This document shows positions 22,486 to 35,021 of a stretch of DNA of 64,000 nucleotides, one piece after another. Location: contig JBANSL010000009.1 of NCBI GenBank assembly GCA_037127255.1, forward strand, positions 1,608,001 to 1,672,000, read 5' to 3'. This DNA is from Persicaria tinctoria (lineage: Eukaryota; Streptophyta; Magnoliopsida; Caryophyllales; Polygonaceae). A program made the position numbers and the translations under genes. Each line of letters begins with the position of its first letter. Position 1 is the first letter of the stretch. Below the pieces are notes generated by a model. The model made no database searches, had not been told where the DNA came from, and was given only the letters and a program-made list of their open reading frames with translations.

Positions 22486-23495
22486 TGAAGGTTCGATAAT
22501 GTAAAACAAAGTAATATAGAAATACTCTAGAAGGGGGGTTGAATAGAGTATGCCCGTTTTTCGCAGAAAGTCTCAAGACTTTTGGAGCTGGAACCAAAAC
22601 CTTTGATATAAACCTGAATCACAAAGTTAAACAATTCGAACCAAGTGCGGAAATAAGGTAAAGCAAATAAGTAAAGGACACGAGTAATTGTTTACGAGGT
22701 TCAGCACAACTGGCCTACGTCCCCGCCTAGGGTTCTTCCACAACCCTAGGATTCAAAGGATTTATTGATTGCTTAGCTTAGGATCCTAATAGCTCACCGA
22801 GAAGCCTCTCTCCTATACAATTGCAATCTAGTCAACTCACGTTCCCTTGGAGTCCTAGACCAATCTAGAAGAGCCCCACCTCTCTCAGCTATCTAGTACA
22901 ATCCTCTAACTCTCGCAAATCAATAGCCTAGTGCAACTTCCCGAGTTATAAACTCTCGAGTAACACTTGAAATAAATATATCCTATAAGCTCACAGTGAC
23001 TCTCAAAGGCTTTGAAATAAACAACAAACTATTTGAGCGCTTTGCAGAGAGACACTTGGAAGACAGATCTTGCTTGAATGAAAACTCGTGTGTAGCACTT
23101 GTCCTTCTGTCTTCTCCTTCCTTTCCTTTATATAATAGCATGAAGATAGCATGGAGCGTGATGATCTTTATCGCCAGATCTCCAACGGCTCTTTCCAATC
23201 AGATTTTGATCTTGGATCTTCTATTTAAGGATACTTCGAAGCCATGATCTATTTTGAATCGATCTTCTTCAACAAGTAAAAGGAAGGATGTAATCTTGAT
23301 TTATACTTCCTGAAATGGTTAGTCCAACGAATATATATATATAATAGAAGTATATAATAAGATAAAATAATATACGAATAATAAGATAGGTTTTGTATTT
23401 CATCAACTGTTAACGTTCCACGGCCTTTGACACAAATATCCTGTCAAAGCCTTTGGAACATCTTTTCCCATTTTCATCAAGGGAGGGAGTTATCA
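22486..23495 (-). repeat. Sirevirus 5' LTR (1010 bp)
   Basis: On the minus strand it starts TGATAACTCCCTCCC at 23495 and ends ...CCTTCA at 22486, two bases before the primer-binding site. It is nearly identical to the shared LTR apart from the (AT)n length and scattered substitutions; the fourth base is T here and C in the other LTR. Confidence 0.92.
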
Positions 23496-24650
23496 GTCAT
23501 ATATATTAACATTTTGATGATTTATATATTGCTTGATCTTCCTTTTCGGAACCTTAATAGCATGACCTGGTTTTGTTGATATGTTAACGTGCTGAATATG
23601 TTCTACTTGTGTTGCGATATCGATATGCGATGGTGAGATATGATGCGTACTGACGTACTAACCCCATAACATCTAACCCATTGATTTCTGGACATGTGTG
23701 CTTGCGTGATAAGTTATGAGACTTCGATTATGCACTCGTGATGCCTTCAATATGATATAGATATACTCTATTACTTGTGATGTGATGTTGATGTTTTGTT
23801 GTTGGTTTTGGCGTGTCTTGAAAGGATGGTATGATTTATGTTATGAGAAAAGATGTTATGTTATTAAGATGTCAATTGGTTGAGATTATCATGGTTGATG
23901 TTGAGTTTTGCCATGTGAAAGATGACTAATGATGTTATGAGTTGATGAGTTGATTGGCTTATGTTTCATACTGAGTTGAGAATGATGATTGAATGATTTT
24001 AAAAATTAGGAAGAGAATATGGGATTAGCCCTTAGAGGTGGATGATTCCACCTCCTGATTTCTGAATTTGATTGATTGATATGCGGAAAACTGATTTGGT
24101 TTTGGGAGATTTTTGACGAAATCTTGAGTTAAAGGGATTTGACTTGTTTTGGTGCAAAGTTGTTGGTTAAACGTCGGATTTAAAGATTTAAAACGATATA
24201 GAAAGGAAATAACTGGTTTTTAAAGAATAAACGCTATCGATGGTTTCAACGATTTTGAGGCTAATCTTTTTCAATTGCGGAATCCCTTTTGAAACCTTTC
24301 AAACCCGGTTTTATATTATAACGACTCACAAAGTGGATACGAGCATTTTATAGGGGCGCATATAGAATGCTTGCTAAGACCAAGTAGACACGTTATGATT
24401 GCTTTTCGAGTTATGATATAACCGAAAAGTCGGAGTAAGAATGTGATAAGGGCCCATATCACATTCTTATTATGACCAATTGGGATTATTATGATCACGT
24501 TGAGGGTCATGTGAGGATCTCATACGGGCCCCTATGAGATGCTTACATGATCAATAGCATGATCCTTGGACTCACCAATTTAAAACTTCATCCCCTTGTT
24601 TTAGAGTGATTTTAGTCTCAGGAACGAGACTTGTTTTTAGAGGTGGATGA
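23496..24650 (+). other. Element B internal region, right part, with polypurine tract
   Basis: Non-coding sequence between the Sirevirus and the 3' LTR. The segment 24310-24560 ('ataacgactcacaaagtggatacgagc', 'gggcccatatcacattc') is conserved in element C (31270-31520) and in element D, inverted (56080-56340). The last bases 'tttttagaggtggatga' (24634-24650) are the presumed polypurine tract. The match to C and D is strong, so this end is genuine 3' internal sequence. Confidence 0.75.
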
Positions 24651-27527
24651 TGTAAAGACCGGAAAATTTTAGAATATTAAATTATTTAAATAGTGATTTA
24701 TAATCATCCGATTTCTAAGATTTGGGAGGTTTGGAATTTCCGTCATTGAGCTATTGGTTTTATTTTAAATATTTCAAAGCGAATTCCGGCCTAATTTTTA
24801 ACCGTGAAGGACAATTCTATCGTTTTCCCTCGGGATTTGAAATAAACATTGGGATGTCGATATCTTCATAATTTTAAAGCGTTATTTTAATAGAGTCGGA
24901 TTTTGGCTCGAGCGAACGGGTTTTAATGTTTATTTCCGGGTATTTTGAATTGTAACTTTTGAGAACATATGTTACTTTGTCTTCGTCCTCTTTTGTGTGA
25001 ACAAAATTCAGAAGCCCCCTCCTCCTTTTGTTTGACCAAGTTGTACGCAACAACTCTCACTCCAGCTTTTCACCACCCCTTTTTGGTTAAACACCACCTC
25101 TCTCACCCTCCTCCCACATGGTCTTGCCTCATCCAATTGTAGTTAATGCCAAGCATCCATCTGCCCCTTCCTTGTCCGGACTTCACAGCTCCCATTTTCT
25201 CCTCTTGGCAATTGAATCCAAATCCCACTACAAACCACTTCCTCTCCATTTCAATCTCAGCCCCTTTGCTTTTGAATTGTCAAATGCACCACCCCTGAGC
25301 CACCCCCAAACCGTCGAGCACCACCAGCTCCCCGGAGATCCCTCGAGCGCAGCCGATGTCGCCCCCGCTGGTTTCATTTTCTAAATCGATAAGGTTCATC
25401 CTTCCTTCCTTTCGACTTCGAGCTGCGAAAGATCTCTCTTTTAATCTTCCCACCTCTCTCCCAGGCCTCCTCGCTCAAGATCCCGCCTCCGACGAAGCCG
25501 AACGAAGCTCCGAGCGTCTCTAATGAAGCCCGACGCGTCCGACTTCGAACCTGTCAGTGAGCCCTTCTTTCTCCATCTTCCTTCCCTCCCTGTCATGTGT
25601 GTGTGTCGGGTGGTCATTGTCGAATTCGGACCCGGCCAGCTCCCTCTTCTCCTTCCGATTTGTGGATTCCGGCGAGCCCTGAAGGACCTCCGACGAGACC
25701 GTGGCGCGCAAACCCTCTGTGAGCACTCGTATCTTCCCCTTCTCATTGCTTCTGTTTCGTTTTCCTTCCTTGTGTTGGGTTAATGGTCGGGATCCGGGAA
25801 GGGAGTGACAGCGAGAGAGCTCAGGCGACCCTGCCCCCTTTCTCTTCTTTCCGTTCTCGCACAGGAGTTTACGTGAGTTTGGAGAGGGCGGGTTCAACCT
25901 TTCTTTTTCTTTCCCAGACCGGCCGGTTCGGCCTAATTTGTTCGGTTCACTTACTCAGTTGCGGGTTGGGCTTCAGTGAGCTCGGGTCCGGGTTTCATTC
26001 GGGTTTTGGGTTGGGCTTTTTCTCTGGGTTATTTGTTTTATATTAGTTGATTGTTATTATGCCTTGTTACGTTATATATGGGATAATACATTATATATTA
26101 CGCGTAATATTTAATCATTGTTAGTTATTGATAAGATTTTTATTATTATACTGTCAGATTTTATGAAAATATATTCTCTGAAATTATTATATATTATAAG
26201 TGGTTTTTAAAAGAAAATAATAGTATTAATTGGAATATGTATTTTGTGGTGTTTTAATATGAGATTTTAGAAAGGGTAAAGTGATCTATTGAGGATGATT
26301 TATCAAATAAACTATTTATTGAGTTAGAAATGAGGCTTTGTAAAATGGATTGATATGTTGGTGTTTATTTTAACATTGATTGATTATTTACTATCGGTTG
26401 GTTTTAACTTTTAAGCATGTTGCGAACGTGGAGTCCGTGTGTATGAATGATGGATCGGTAGCTTATGAAAATGGCTTGATGATAGGTTTGTACTTCTTTT
26501 GGATTGCTTTGGACTTGCATTTGGGCTCTTGCTTGCGTTATTTTGCTGTTCTGCATCTTCAGGTAAGTTCCCTATGGGGCTTACTCAGGTTGGACATTCA
26601 TGCCTGTTGTTGCATTTTATGTTAGGTGTTGCATATGCATAAAAGCATGCAATGTAGTATCCTGTTTAGGTTGCACTCATTGAATGAGCATCTGCTTACT
26701 TTATGTGTTTGAAACAGAACGGCCGTTATCTATGATAGTCCTAAATTAAAGTCTTTGCTAGGGTCATAGGGTAGCCCAGCCTCATCGGGTACCCTGAGTC
26801 AATCGAGTCATGAACTTCCTTATATTATGAGATGCCTGCGGGCTTTATTGTGGAGCGGGTTAGGCATGCGTGCCGCCCGATTATGATGGAATGCATTCAC
26901 GAGCTGGCCAGTCTCCGCCCTATCGGAAGGGGGTGGAGGTAGGAGAGGGATATGCCACTTGGAATTGTCTTGGGTCCTTTACAATATTTTTACACATTAT
27001 TATACCTAGGAGCATGCTAGTGTGTTTGACTTTTGTACTGCATTAGAGCATCTTTATTAGGTATAGCACATACTATGTGGCCTCAACGAGGACTGCCGGT
27101 CCCGCATGAGTGGCTCGATTTGACTCCTTTCCCCGTTCTTTTTTTAAGGTATTTTCTGCAGATTTTGATTGCTCGATGTCTATATGACGGGGTTCCCTTT
27201 TTGCGAATCGAAGAACCTGGCTAAATCTCTAACTCATTATAAATGGTAATTACTCAATCATGATTTGGTTTTGACCCGGCTCTGTCGTGTCACTTGTGTC
27301 TTTACTTTGCTTCCGCTTTACTCCCGTTGAAATGGATTTCGCAACATAGTCTTAGGACAGGTTAAGGGTACCCAACGACCCTTCGAGGTGTTTAGGGTTT
27401 GAAATCCCTCTTTTTATTAATCTTAAAATGAGTTTGAAACCTCGACCCGTACCTGGATTGCAAGATCCGAACAAGGTGTTTCATCCCTTGAAACGTAACC
27501 CGGAAATCATAATTCTGGGCCGTTACA
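24651..27527 (+). repeat. Element B 3' LTR (2877 bp)
   Basis: Starts TGTAAAGACC, ends GGGCCGTTACA, and is followed by the target duplication AACCA. It is highly similar to the 5' LTR but lacks 232 bp: the sequence passes from 'gattgattatttact' straight to 'atcggttgg' at about 26392. The deletion is flanked in the 5' LTR by the direct repeat TTTACT (5840-5845 and 6072-6077). Confidence 0.92.
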
Positions 27528-27532
27528 AACCA

Positions 27533-30500
27533 AATTGAACCTTGTTGACTTTGTACATGCAATGAGTGTTTCTATTACCATGTGGGACGTATGCCTTCTA
27601 ATCATAGGCCCTTGCATGATTGTGTGCCATCTTGTCTTGTTATATGAACATGGTTATATTTGATGTGATAGTTACTATGCCCAAATAACCTTACCATATC
27701 CTCTAGCATTATTATTAGGGTGCCTCTCAACATGCTCGTAATTGACTTCGCATTGTCTCGATCTGTTTATGCATGTTTCTAAAATGAGTGATGAATCATA
27801 TTTGTGACATTCTACAATGCCCGCTATGTCATACATAATTCATCCTATATATGTCTATTGTCGGTTTGTGCATATATGATCTTAATATATATCGAGCATG
27901 ACTAGTGAATGAGATGATAGGTTGCTAGCTAGTTTCGCGTGCATGAAAAGTTGATTCTATGAACATGTTATGAATGTATAGATCATCATCTATTGAGATA
28001 GGTACATGCTAGTGTGGAATGATGTGATGATATTTGTGACTATTATGTGCTTGTGTGTCACAATTATAACCCCATAGAATACCCTAAGGACATCGTTGTA
28101 ATCCTCTAGTGGGGATTCTATCTTTGGTCTCATCGTCCCTAGTCCTGGTCCATGTCTGAAATCCTGTAGGGAGTGTGTCGTCCGCCTTTGTCTCTCCCCT
28201 ATCTCCATAACTTCTAACACTTGCGATCCTTCGATGAATGCCGACATGAAAGGAAGAGATGACAACCAAGTGGCACCGGAGCGACGCAACGGAAGCGTGG
28301 TGGGTCCATGAGTCATAGACTTCAAGGACGACGTCACCGATGGCAAAAAGAACGGATATGCTTCAAGAATGGCAGTCGGGAGGGGTATCCTCCTAGCTGA
28401 CTCGAGGAATAGCATTCTTAATTCAAACTGCAGATTCTTCTATTAATCGGAATTGATTTTGTGCGATAAGCCTAGAACTCACGTGAAGGGATTGGTGGTG
28501 ACGAATATACTGAACTAGTAGTGAATAATTGCCTGACTAACTTGTGCTTGCGATGATGTGCCTTGATGCTTGAGTGTATTGACCCGCTAGTAAATCGGTT
28601 ATGGGTTATATAGGTGGTGGTGTTGCCTTCTTGTCCTTGAGTCGAGTGATTCCTTCGGTGAAACAGGTTAGAAAATAGCAGGTAGATTGAGGTCTTTGGA
28701 CTAGATCAGTGGTTGTGTGAGATGGGGTCCAAGAAAAATGCGTTAGAAAGAGTAGAACCGAGTGAGTTGGGATTTTTCGGAGATAGTAGTCAACGAGTAT
28801 AATTGAGCTTCCATGTAGACCTTAGGTGAGGAGTGGAGTCAGTATGGTGAGATTATGAGGGAGAGGTCTTCGTTAGAGGTAGAGTAAGGAAATAACGTGT
28901 GCGGGTAGTGTAGTTCTAGAGGTGGATGAGTGAGTTAAGAGTGGATTGGAGGGATTCTTGAGGGGATGTGTTGATAGACGGGTTAGTGTGCCCAAAGAGA
29001 ATGTCTAGATAGTCTAGGAGCGAATCGTGGGCGGCGTTGAGGATGATCGGTTATGGAATGTCTAAGGAATCGTAGAGTTGGGACTAGGTTGTATTTGCTG
29101 TGATTAGGAGGAGTTTTGGTAAAGGATGAAGTAGAGGAATTGCTAAGGATCAGTAGTATAGGTTGCTTGGGAAATCATCGATCCTAGGGATTAGGTTGTC
29201 CATATCAAGGTTGTGCATGTGATGAGTAATTAGGGTTGTAGAGATAGGATTGGTAATGCTTGGAGAATTTATGAGTAACGGATTCCTAGATGCATTGTCA
29301 TAGGATTTTAGAATAGGGAATGAATCGGGATTTATGAGTGGAGGTTATTATGGCTATTGAGATACTTGAGAACGTGAGATGAGTCTTCGAGGAAAGGTTG
29401 GTAGCTAGGCAAGGATGTCGTTGAGATTTCTAGTAAGACTGTGTCCCTGAGGTAGAGATAAAGAAATTCAGAGCTTGGAATTAGGAATTGGGCAGAGCGA
29501 AATGTATTGCGAGCAATAGAGGATGAAGGATTTTAGAAGAGTAGTGAAATGACGGTTCTTGGAAAACTCGGATGAGAACGATCTAGGGATTCTACGTAAG
29601 TGATGATCGATAAAAGAGGGCTTTGGACGGTAAGGTGTCATGGTTAAGAAGTAGGAGCTTGAGGCAAATTAGGAATATGAAGGGATGAGGAACTAGAGTA
29701 GGACGACTTGAGGATTTCGAATGGTTAAGGTTTGGTAAGATTTGGAACGAGAAATTTGGGGATATGCCGATATGAGAATCTAGAATAGGTCGACTGAGGA
29801 GTCGTGGATGTTCAGGTCTCGTGAGATTCGGAATGGGATGAGTAGGTGGAATCAGTGGTTGGTCTTTAGGGATAGGCGCTGGTGAAGAGGGTCTTAATGA
29901 TTCGTGGTTATAAGTAATTAACACTAGACGGTTTTCTGCGTTAGAGTTGGTCGGGCGTGACAGGTGTGAGATGATTAGTATGAGTTGGGTTCTTAGAGAT
30001 GGATGGTTAGTGAGACTGGTTAGTGGTGCGGGGAATATGATCGGGTTAGGAAGGTGATTTGATATGTCTCTTTGAGAAATGATGGTCAGACAGAGTCTTG
30101 AGAGCCTAGGAAGAGTAAATGAGACTGTTAAGGAACGTCTAGATCGATCGTGAGAGCAGTTTAGTAAAAAGGCTTGGGATTTCTCTTAGAAGGTAAAGAT
30201 GGGACCTATAGAGGACCCTTATGACGAGGGTGTGCTTTATAGAGAGTCTTGGTATTGGATCGAGTTGTCAAGCTTGTCGAAATAAGGGAATTGTGCGATT
30301 GGGAACTACGAGATATGGTTTAGGTGGTCGAGTAGGATTTGAGGTCAGGATGTCGAAGTAGGTTGGTTCTTAAATGGCTTGATGGCATATGAGTTGGGAT
30401 GCTTAGTAGTTGGTTTGGGTAATCGGCTTTGATTGCGGATAGTTGTGAGGCTAGAAAAGTTGTATACTAAGCGGAGTGCAATGGTATTTAGAAATAATGT

Positions 30501-31604
30501 CGAATTTGAGTTGGTGGACCTAGGTGAGGTTAATCTTGGTGCGAGAGAGAAGGAGTAGTGGTCGGGTCTTGTTATGGTTGATAGTTATATGCAGATTTTC
30601 TTGAGGATGTGATCTAGTGTATGCTTTACTTGGGGCCGAGTGTTGTGCGAATTCCATGCGATAGACGATGATGATTCCTTGATGTATTGATATAGGCAAT
30701 AGTGAGTTGTTAGTAGTAACAATAGATATTCCCTGAACTTGATGAAATGCTAGTGTGCTGAAGTACTTGTCGATCTGCCTCTAATGTGATGATGATTGGT
30801 AGTTAGCGTAAGTATGATGTGCTTATCTGACTGATATGATGTGCAACTTCTGTAGTATGATCTACTAGATTCTACTATGTACGATGTTATCCTAGATCTG
30901 TTATGGTATATGACTATCATTGACGCAAATATGACCTTTTATGAATCCGTGATACGATTGATATCTTATACGATTGTTATATGTTATATGATGTCGTAAA
31001 TTGGAATTGGTAGGATGCTAGAACCGAATTGTGAATTTGATTATGACTTGGAACCTAGGAAGGAATATGGGATTAGCCTTATAGGTGGATGATTCCACCT
31101 CTCGAGATTTGGAATTTGCTTGACTAACATCGGGTTTAAGGAATTTCGAATAATATTAAAAAGGACTAACTTGGATTTTGGGAAATTGAACGCGATCAAG
31201 AACTTCAATGATTTTGAGACCAAATTTTTTCGAACTGAGACCCTCCTTGAAATTTTCTAGCCGAGCTTGCATTATGACGTCCCACGAAGTGGATACAAGC
31301 ATTTTATAAGGGCACTTATAGACTGCTTTCTAAGACCCAGAGGAGATGCTATAATGCTTTTTGAGTTATGATATCACCGAGAAGTCGGGTCAAGGATGTG
31401 GTAAGGGCCCATATTACATTCTCGCCACGACCTATCGGGGGTATTATGATCACGACAATGATACTGTGAGAATCTCATGGGGGCACTTATGAGGTACTTG
31501 CGTGATCAATGGAATGATCCTTGGACTCACCTATTTCAAACTTCATCCCCTACTTTAAAATGATTTTAATCTCGGGGACGAGACTTGTTTTTAGAGGTGG
31601 ATTA
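27533..31604 (+). other. Element C internal region, part 2 (non-coding)
   Basis: Continues element C after the element B insertion. It is similar throughout to the minus strand of element D (56003-59990). Most of it (about 28650-30600) is G-rich on this strand with repeated 'gatgagt' and 'ggttagg'-like words but no ORF above about 140 codons and no recognisable domain. It ends with the presumed polypurine tract 'gtttttagaggtggatta' just before the LTR at 31605. Confidence 0.75.
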
Positions 31605-34600
31605 TGTAAAGGCTCAGATTTTTAAAAATCCTAATTTCGGAAAAACGAAAATCAAAATGAATTTAAAAGCGGAATTTAATAGAAAAACTCGCTAACACGG
31701 ATTTAAAACTCATGGAACGAATTTTCGACCTAAAATAAAATTTTGAAAATTAACTTGACATGGCGACATCCTTTCTGAGATTTTTGAAAACCTAATTGAT
31801 CGAGAGAGCGGGAATTTGAGAGACTAACATCAAGAACTAATTCCGAAATTTATTTTCCCGGTATTTTCTTGGTGCCACATTCCTTGTTTTCTTCCCATTG
31901 TCTCCTTCTATTCCTTATTCAAATTTTAAACTAATCGTTATTTGGGGTAGGATATGGATAAGGATGGTGTTAGTGTTTGGGCAATTTAGGAAAAATTTGA
32001 CCACTTTCATCCCCTTATTTTACTGAGCAGGTCAAAACCCCACTCCTCCTCCTTTTCTCTGATTGTTTCAGAAAAAGCATACCATCCCCCCTTCACCTAT
32101 ATCCATCTCCTCTCCCTTTCTCTTTCAAACACAAACCCAAAGCTCCCTCTTTGGCTCCTTGTCGCTACCATCAACAGCTCCAAACACCCCCTCCGCCACT
32201 GTCTTGCTGCAACTTGAGCACCCGCCACCGGTCACCACTGTCACCACCTCCCCCCAGTCTCCTCGTCGGCGCAACCACCGAAACCAACAGCTCCCACCCT
32301 TGTTCCCTGCCTTGCCGAGGGGAAGAAACCAAACACCACCACCACTCCATCCTCTCTCCTTCCCCGAGACGTCAGTAGCAGGAGCACCTGCCTGCCCGGA
32401 GCCACCGTCAGCAGCAGAGGCAGAAGGAAACTCCGGAGACCCGAGAGCGCAGTCCCAACTCCTCTTCTCCTCTGTTGCGATTTCGAAAGGTAAAACACCC
32501 ATTTCTCCCTCCTTTCTCTTCCTTTCACCTTCAAACCGAGCAAGGTTCCTCTTTTAACCTCCCACTGACCTTCCCAGGCCCTCTAGCTCGGAGATTCGAT
32601 CTCGACGTGCCGAACGCAGCCCCTGAGCTCCTTTTCCGTCGATGAAGAAATCTTGGGTGAGCACTCCTCCTTCTCCCTTCCTTTCTTGCTCATTTCTGGT
32701 CTCTTATGTCGGGTATGGGTGGTCGGAAGCCATTGTCGCCGGCAGCCCTCCTTTTTCCCTCCCTCTTTCCCTCGTCGATTCAAAGCAGAGGCGCGTTTTT
32801 TAAGATGGTGAACAGTACCGATTTTGGGTCCGGTTTTCTGTTTTCCTTTAATGGGTCCGGTTTACTTGTTTAAGGAATAAAAAGGCCGGTTACGTTTTGG
32901 TAAAACAAAATCAGTTTTTTGAACGGGGGAGGCCGGCCTTGTTTTTAAAGAAAAGGAATAGGCCTAATTTTTCAAAAAGATGTTGGGCCTATTTTGCCAA
33001 TTTGATCCGATTTTGGGAGTTTTATAAAAAGGGCTAGATTTTGGGGTTTTGTTAAATAAGGGCTGTTTTGGTAATTTAAAAGGGGCGGTTTTTATAAAAA
33101 GTAAATGGTTGGGTCTATTTTTATAATAGTATATATATTACTTGTGATTTAGACAATATAATATTATGAGACTTGGATTTTAGAAAAAAAGAAATTGGCG
33201 AACATTTTTTCCAAGGTCGAGATTTCTAACTATTTGACTAGAAACTCAAACGGACTGAATTAACTTGGGAGTTTGAATTGTTCGATGACTGACTAGCATG
33301 ATGTTATGTTATGATTGATTGACTATTAGCATGATTGTGTGGACTAATGGCATATATGCATGAATGACTAATGACATGATGAGATGTTAAGTTATGTATT
33401 GTTTATCTTATAGCTTATGAACTATGATGAACTTTGAGACATATGACTAGGCGTATATATTATTGCGGAAATATGAACGTGACTGAATGGAATGATGAGA
33501 ATGATATGGTCTTGTGGAATGTGGCAATATGATGAATGGTTGAACTTGACGGAATGATGATTGTGATATGGTTGCTATTCCTGTTGAATGATATGCTTGA
33601 GTGATTGGATGCTTAGACGTAAACTTATACAAATATGTTCTGATGTGCATCTAGGTGATACTTTCTGATTATGAATGATGTATGCCGGATCTTCTATTAT
33701 GATGTTCTGCATAGCCAGGTGAGTTCCTATATGAGCTCACTCAGATTCGAAAAGAGATCACCCTGCTTGTAGCCATATGCATACTAGGTGCTTGCATTCA
33801 TAATAAAGCATGCCATGCAGTATCCTGCTAGGATTGCACTCATGATTGAGCATTCGTTTACTCATTGCTTTTGTAAACAGAACGGCCGTTATCTGTGAAG
33901 TAACTAGAGTCATTGCTAGGGTTATAGGACGACCTAGTCTCATCGGGTCCCGTCCTGAGTCAATTGAGTCATGAACTTCCTTATTTTATGAGATGCCTGC
34001 GGGCTTTATTGTGGATACGGGTTGGGCATGCGTGCCACCCGATTATATGGAATGCATTCACGAGCTGGCCAATATCCGCCCTATCGGAAGGGGGTGGAGG
34101 TAGGAGAGGGATATACCACTTGGTATTCGGTGTTAAGGCCTTATTATATTTATGCACTTGATCTTAGGACCATGCTAGTGTGTTAATATCCCGCCTTGCA
34201 TCTAGAAGCATCTTTATTAGGACTAGCGTGTGTATATGTCTGCTTGTTTGGGATTATATTGCGTAGGGCTTCGATCTGACACCGCCCCGCATACATTTTT
34301 TTTAGGTTTGTTTTGCAGCATGATTATTCATTGTTTCCGTGACGTGGGAACTCTCTTGGATGATCTCAAAGAAATGGTTTAACTCCACTAACATTGTATA
34401 TTAAATTTCGATAAATACGCTTATTGATTTGGTTTTGACTCGGCTCTACCGTGTCACCCTCTTGTATTACACCTTGATTCTACTATTTGCATGACTGTTG
34501 GTTTTCCACGCTTAGACTTATGACAGGTACAGGGGCTTCCCCGGGGATTCCAACGATCCCTTGGAATTTTGGGTATGAAATCCCACTTTAAAAGGTTAGG

Positions 34601-34702
34601 ATAAAATTTCAAACCTTCAACCTGTACTTGGGGCGCAAGATCCTAACGAGGGGTTTCATCCCTCGAAACGTAACCCGGGAATCATAATCCCGGGCTGTTA
34701 CA
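31605..34702 (+). repeat. Element C 3' LTR (3098 bp)
   Basis: Starts TGTAAAGGCTC, ends GGGCTGTTACA. It has the same layout as the B and D LTRs: pyrimidine-rich gene-like leader with GT donor-like sites (about 32040-32800, including AAGGTAAAAC near 32488), AT-rich middle, core block with ACGAGCTGGCC (34059-34070), terminal hairpin (about 34668-34701). The right flank is CTCTT; the left partner is lost. Confidence 0.9.
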
Positions 34703-34945
34703 CTCTTAACCACCTAAATGTGGAGATCATTTACTAATTACTTTCTATCGGGTTGGACACGGGACAAAAAGTAGTCGTCCCGCATAATATTTACGGGACG
34801 GAACCGTGACAGGATTCACTAGTTTTTTTTTATTAATCCCTCACGGTGAGACCGTAAATAAAAAAAATAACTTTTTTTATATATTTTGCGGCTTTTCAAA
34901 GGCGTAGCATATATATAAATTTATAATATATTTTATATTTTATGA

Positions 34946-35021
<76 letters not shown>

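Larger units (their letters stand above)
13766..23495 (-). mobile_element. Complete Sirevirus-type Ty1/copia retrotransposon (9730 bp)
   Basis: On the minus strand: 5' LTR 22486-23495, primer-binding site 22472-22483, gag 22427-20628, pol 20631-17377, additional ORF 16907-15270, polypurine tract 14836-14846, 3' LTR 13766-14835. The domain order protease-integrase-RT-RNase H defines Ty1/copia. The long gag with two CCHC knuckles, the extra ORF after RNase H and several GGGGGAG tracts before the 3' LTR fit the Sirevirus (SIRE/Maximus) lineage. It lies inside element B in opposite orientation. A target duplication cannot be tested because the left flank is the truncated second unit; the right flank starts GTCAT. 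In-frame stops in pol and the extra ORF make this copy non-autonomous as it stands. Confidence 0.93.
4104..27527 (+). mobile_element. Element B: large non-autonomous LTR retrotransposon inserted in element C
   Basis: 5' LTR 4104-7207, primer-binding site 7212-7223, internal region 7208-10290 and 23496-24650, 3' LTR 24651-27527. Both LTRs start TGTAAAG and end GTTACA. The element is flanked by a perfect 5-bp target duplication AACCA (4099-4103 and 27528-27532), so both ends are exact. The internal region holds the minus-strand Sirevirus dimer (10291-23495) and otherwise about 4.2 kb with no protein-coding signal. It is related to elements C and D but is a distinct subfamily: its LTR starts TGTAAAGACCGG rather than TGTAAAGGCTC. 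The missing coding capacity implies trans-mobilisation, an inference from structure only. Confidence 0.88.
2653..34702 (+). mobile_element. Element C: large non-autonomous LTR retrotransposon (LARD-like), split by element B
   Basis: In order: truncated 5' LTR (2653-2795), primer-binding site (2800-2812), internal part 1 (2796-4103), inserted element B (4104-27527 plus its duplicated AACCA), internal part 2 (27533-31604), 3' LTR (31605-34702). The internal sequence without the insertion is about 5.4 kb, close to the 5.3 kb of element D. When the insertion is removed, homology to element D continues across the junction ('gcatgctaagttaacca' followed by 'aattgaaccttgttgac'). No gag, protease, RT, RNase H or integrase motif is seen. 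The left end of the 5' LTR is lost, so no target duplication can be checked. The LARD-like label is my inference from structure; I cannot name the family. Confidence 0.8.

Noticed and set aside
27990..28415. 141-codon minus-strand ORF inside element C
   Set aside because: Only partly conserved in element D (59013-59289 region) with different frame breaks; no recognisable domain.
32063..32557. 164-codon plus-strand ORF and overlapping minus-strand ORFs in the C LTR
   Set aside because: CT/GC-rich LTR leader; Pro/Ser-rich, no domain, and not conserved in frame in elements B or D.
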